DNA of 5,003 bases from Pseudarthrobacter sp. (GTDB taxonomy: Bacteria; Actinomycetota; Actinomycetes; Actinomycetales; Micrococcaceae). The stretch is taken from the NCBI GenBank assembly GCA_013362385.1, contig JABFWC010000360.1, positions 1-5,003 on the forward strand, in the 5' to 3' direction. The notes under the pieces were generated by a model. It ran no database searches and was not told the DNA's origin. It was given only the letters and a program-made list of their open reading frames with translations. Position numbers and translations under genes: made by a program. Below, piece after piece: positions 4,496 through 5,003 of this stretch; within the stretch, counting starts at the first letter, position 1, and each line of letters starts with the position of its first letter.

Positions 4496-4927
4496 GTGGG
4501 CGTTATTGTCGGTCCCCGCGTGATAGATGCGGGCGCCTCGTTGTTCTCGGTACTGATCTCGCCGGTGGCGGTCGCGGCAGGCTTTCCCTCACCCGCCCAG
4601 GACTACTTCGACGGCCGGATCGACCTGAACGCCCACCTCATCAAAGACATCACCAGCACCTATGTGGTGCGAGTGACGGGCAGCTCCATGGAAGGCGCCG
4701 GCATCAGCGACGGTGACGAACTCATCGTGAACCGGGCACTGGAACCGAAGGACGGTTCGGTGGTAGTGGCGGTCCTCGACGGCGAACTGACGGTGAAGCG
4801 GCTGCGGATCACGCCCGCCGGCGTCGTACTGCAGGCAGAGAACCCCAAATATCCGGATATCAGGGTGGCCGCGCTGTCCGAGCTGACCATCTGGGGCGTG
4901 GCCACCAGGTGCCTGCACCATGTGTGA
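4496..4927 (+). CDS. umuD: UmuD, autoproteolytic S24 subunit of translesion polymerase V, 143 aa
   Basis: UmuD is a LexA-like S24 protein. RecA filaments stimulate it to cut itself, and the shortened form joins UmuC to make error-prone polymerase V. The Ser-Lys catalytic pair is intact: S64 in TGSSMEGAGISDGDELIVNRAL and K101 in LDGELTVKRL. The predicted self-cleavage site is A28-G29 in VAVAAGFPSPAQDYFDG, aligned with the Cys24-Gly25 site of the E. coli protein (CGFPSPAADY). Length agrees with the family (139 aa in E. coli). The start is GTG at 4496-4498, with AAGGG six bases upstream. UmuC begins eight bases after the stop, and the umuC ribosome binding site overlaps the umuD stop codon, so the two form an operon. 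Upstream are a RecA-NDp promoter and a LexA box. Confidence 0.95.
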   Translation: MGVIVGPRVIDAGASLFSVLISPVAVAAGFPSPAQDYFDGRIDLNAHLIKDITSTYVVRVTGSSMEGAGISDGDELIVNRALEPKDGSVVVAVLDGELTVKRLRITPAGVVLQAENPKYPDIRVAALSELTIWGVATRCLHHV

Positions 4928-4935
4928 GGCCGGGG

Positions 4936-5003
4936 ATGGCTAAGCCTGCGATCATGCCCCAGCTGCCGCAGATCGCCCATGTCGACGTAAACTGCTTCTA
5001 CGC
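4936..5003 (+). CDS. umuC: UmuC, Y-family DNA polymerase V catalytic subunit (N-terminal fragment, runs off the window)
   Basis: Only 22 complete codons are present: MAKPAIMPQLPQIAHVDVNCFY, followed by a partial codon. HVDVNCFYA is the characteristic first motif of Y-family polymerases; D17 is the first catalytic metal-binding aspartate, and the Tyr region forms part of the steric gate area. The ATG at 4936 follows the umuD stop by eight bases, with GAGG at 4926-4929 as ribosome binding site. A second possible start is ATG at codon 7. The position directly after umuD supports UmuC over DinB (Pol IV), though the fragment alone does not separate them. Confidence 0.88.
   Translation, partial: MAKPAIMPQLPQIAHVDVNCFY

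Overview
The window reads as chromosomal DNA of a high-GC actinobacterium, most likely a member of the Micrococcaceae (Arthrobacter / Pseudarthrobacter type). The genes are GC-rich and end almost every codon in G or C. The protein sequences look like Arthrobacter proteins to me, and there is an actinobacterial damage-inducible promoter plus a CGAAC-type LexA box before umuD. The genus is inference; the phylum is well supported.

Layout, left to right. Bases 1-142 are relatively AT-rich leader DNA with a 13-bp direct repeat. They lead into an EAL-domain (cyclic-di-GMP phosphodiesterase family) gene on + (143-1204), which ends at a strong GC hairpin. Next come two small, hydrophilic, probably disordered proteins, transcribed divergently: a DUF6480-like protein on - (1256-1492) and an acidic protein with a CsbD-like N-terminus on + (1626-2069). 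The 133 bp between them hold an imperfect 22-bp palindrome. A hairpin at 2071-2100 separates the acidic gene from a convergent glycerophosphodiester phosphodiesterase gene on - (2103-2915). Upstream of that, also on -, are a small gene that appears broken by a one-base frameshift (2965-3229) and a Cof-type HAD phosphatase (3321-4139). A second short frameshifted coding remnant (4223-4404, -) lies before the umuD promoter. The window ends with umuD (4496-4927, +) and the first 68 bases of umuC (4936-, +).

How the genes work together. The only clear operon is umuD-umuC, which encodes error-prone polymerase V. Its promoter is the best regulatory find: a near-consensus RecA-NDp (PafBC-type) promoter with a LexA box on the predicted transcription start, so both DNA-damage pathways appear to meet there. 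The phosphodiesterase and the HAD phosphatase are both phosphate-ester hydrolases on the same strand. Each seems to have its own leaderless promoter (TAnnnT six bases before the start codon), so they may be independent units. The EAL gene and the two small proteins have no evident link to the rest.

I see no mobile element, CRISPR array, tRNA or rRNA, and nothing I would call a wholly new system. The points most worth checking are the dual-control umuD promoter, the two single-base frame disruptions (real pseudogenes or sequence errors), the departures from consensus in the EAL domain, and the palindrome between the two small genes.
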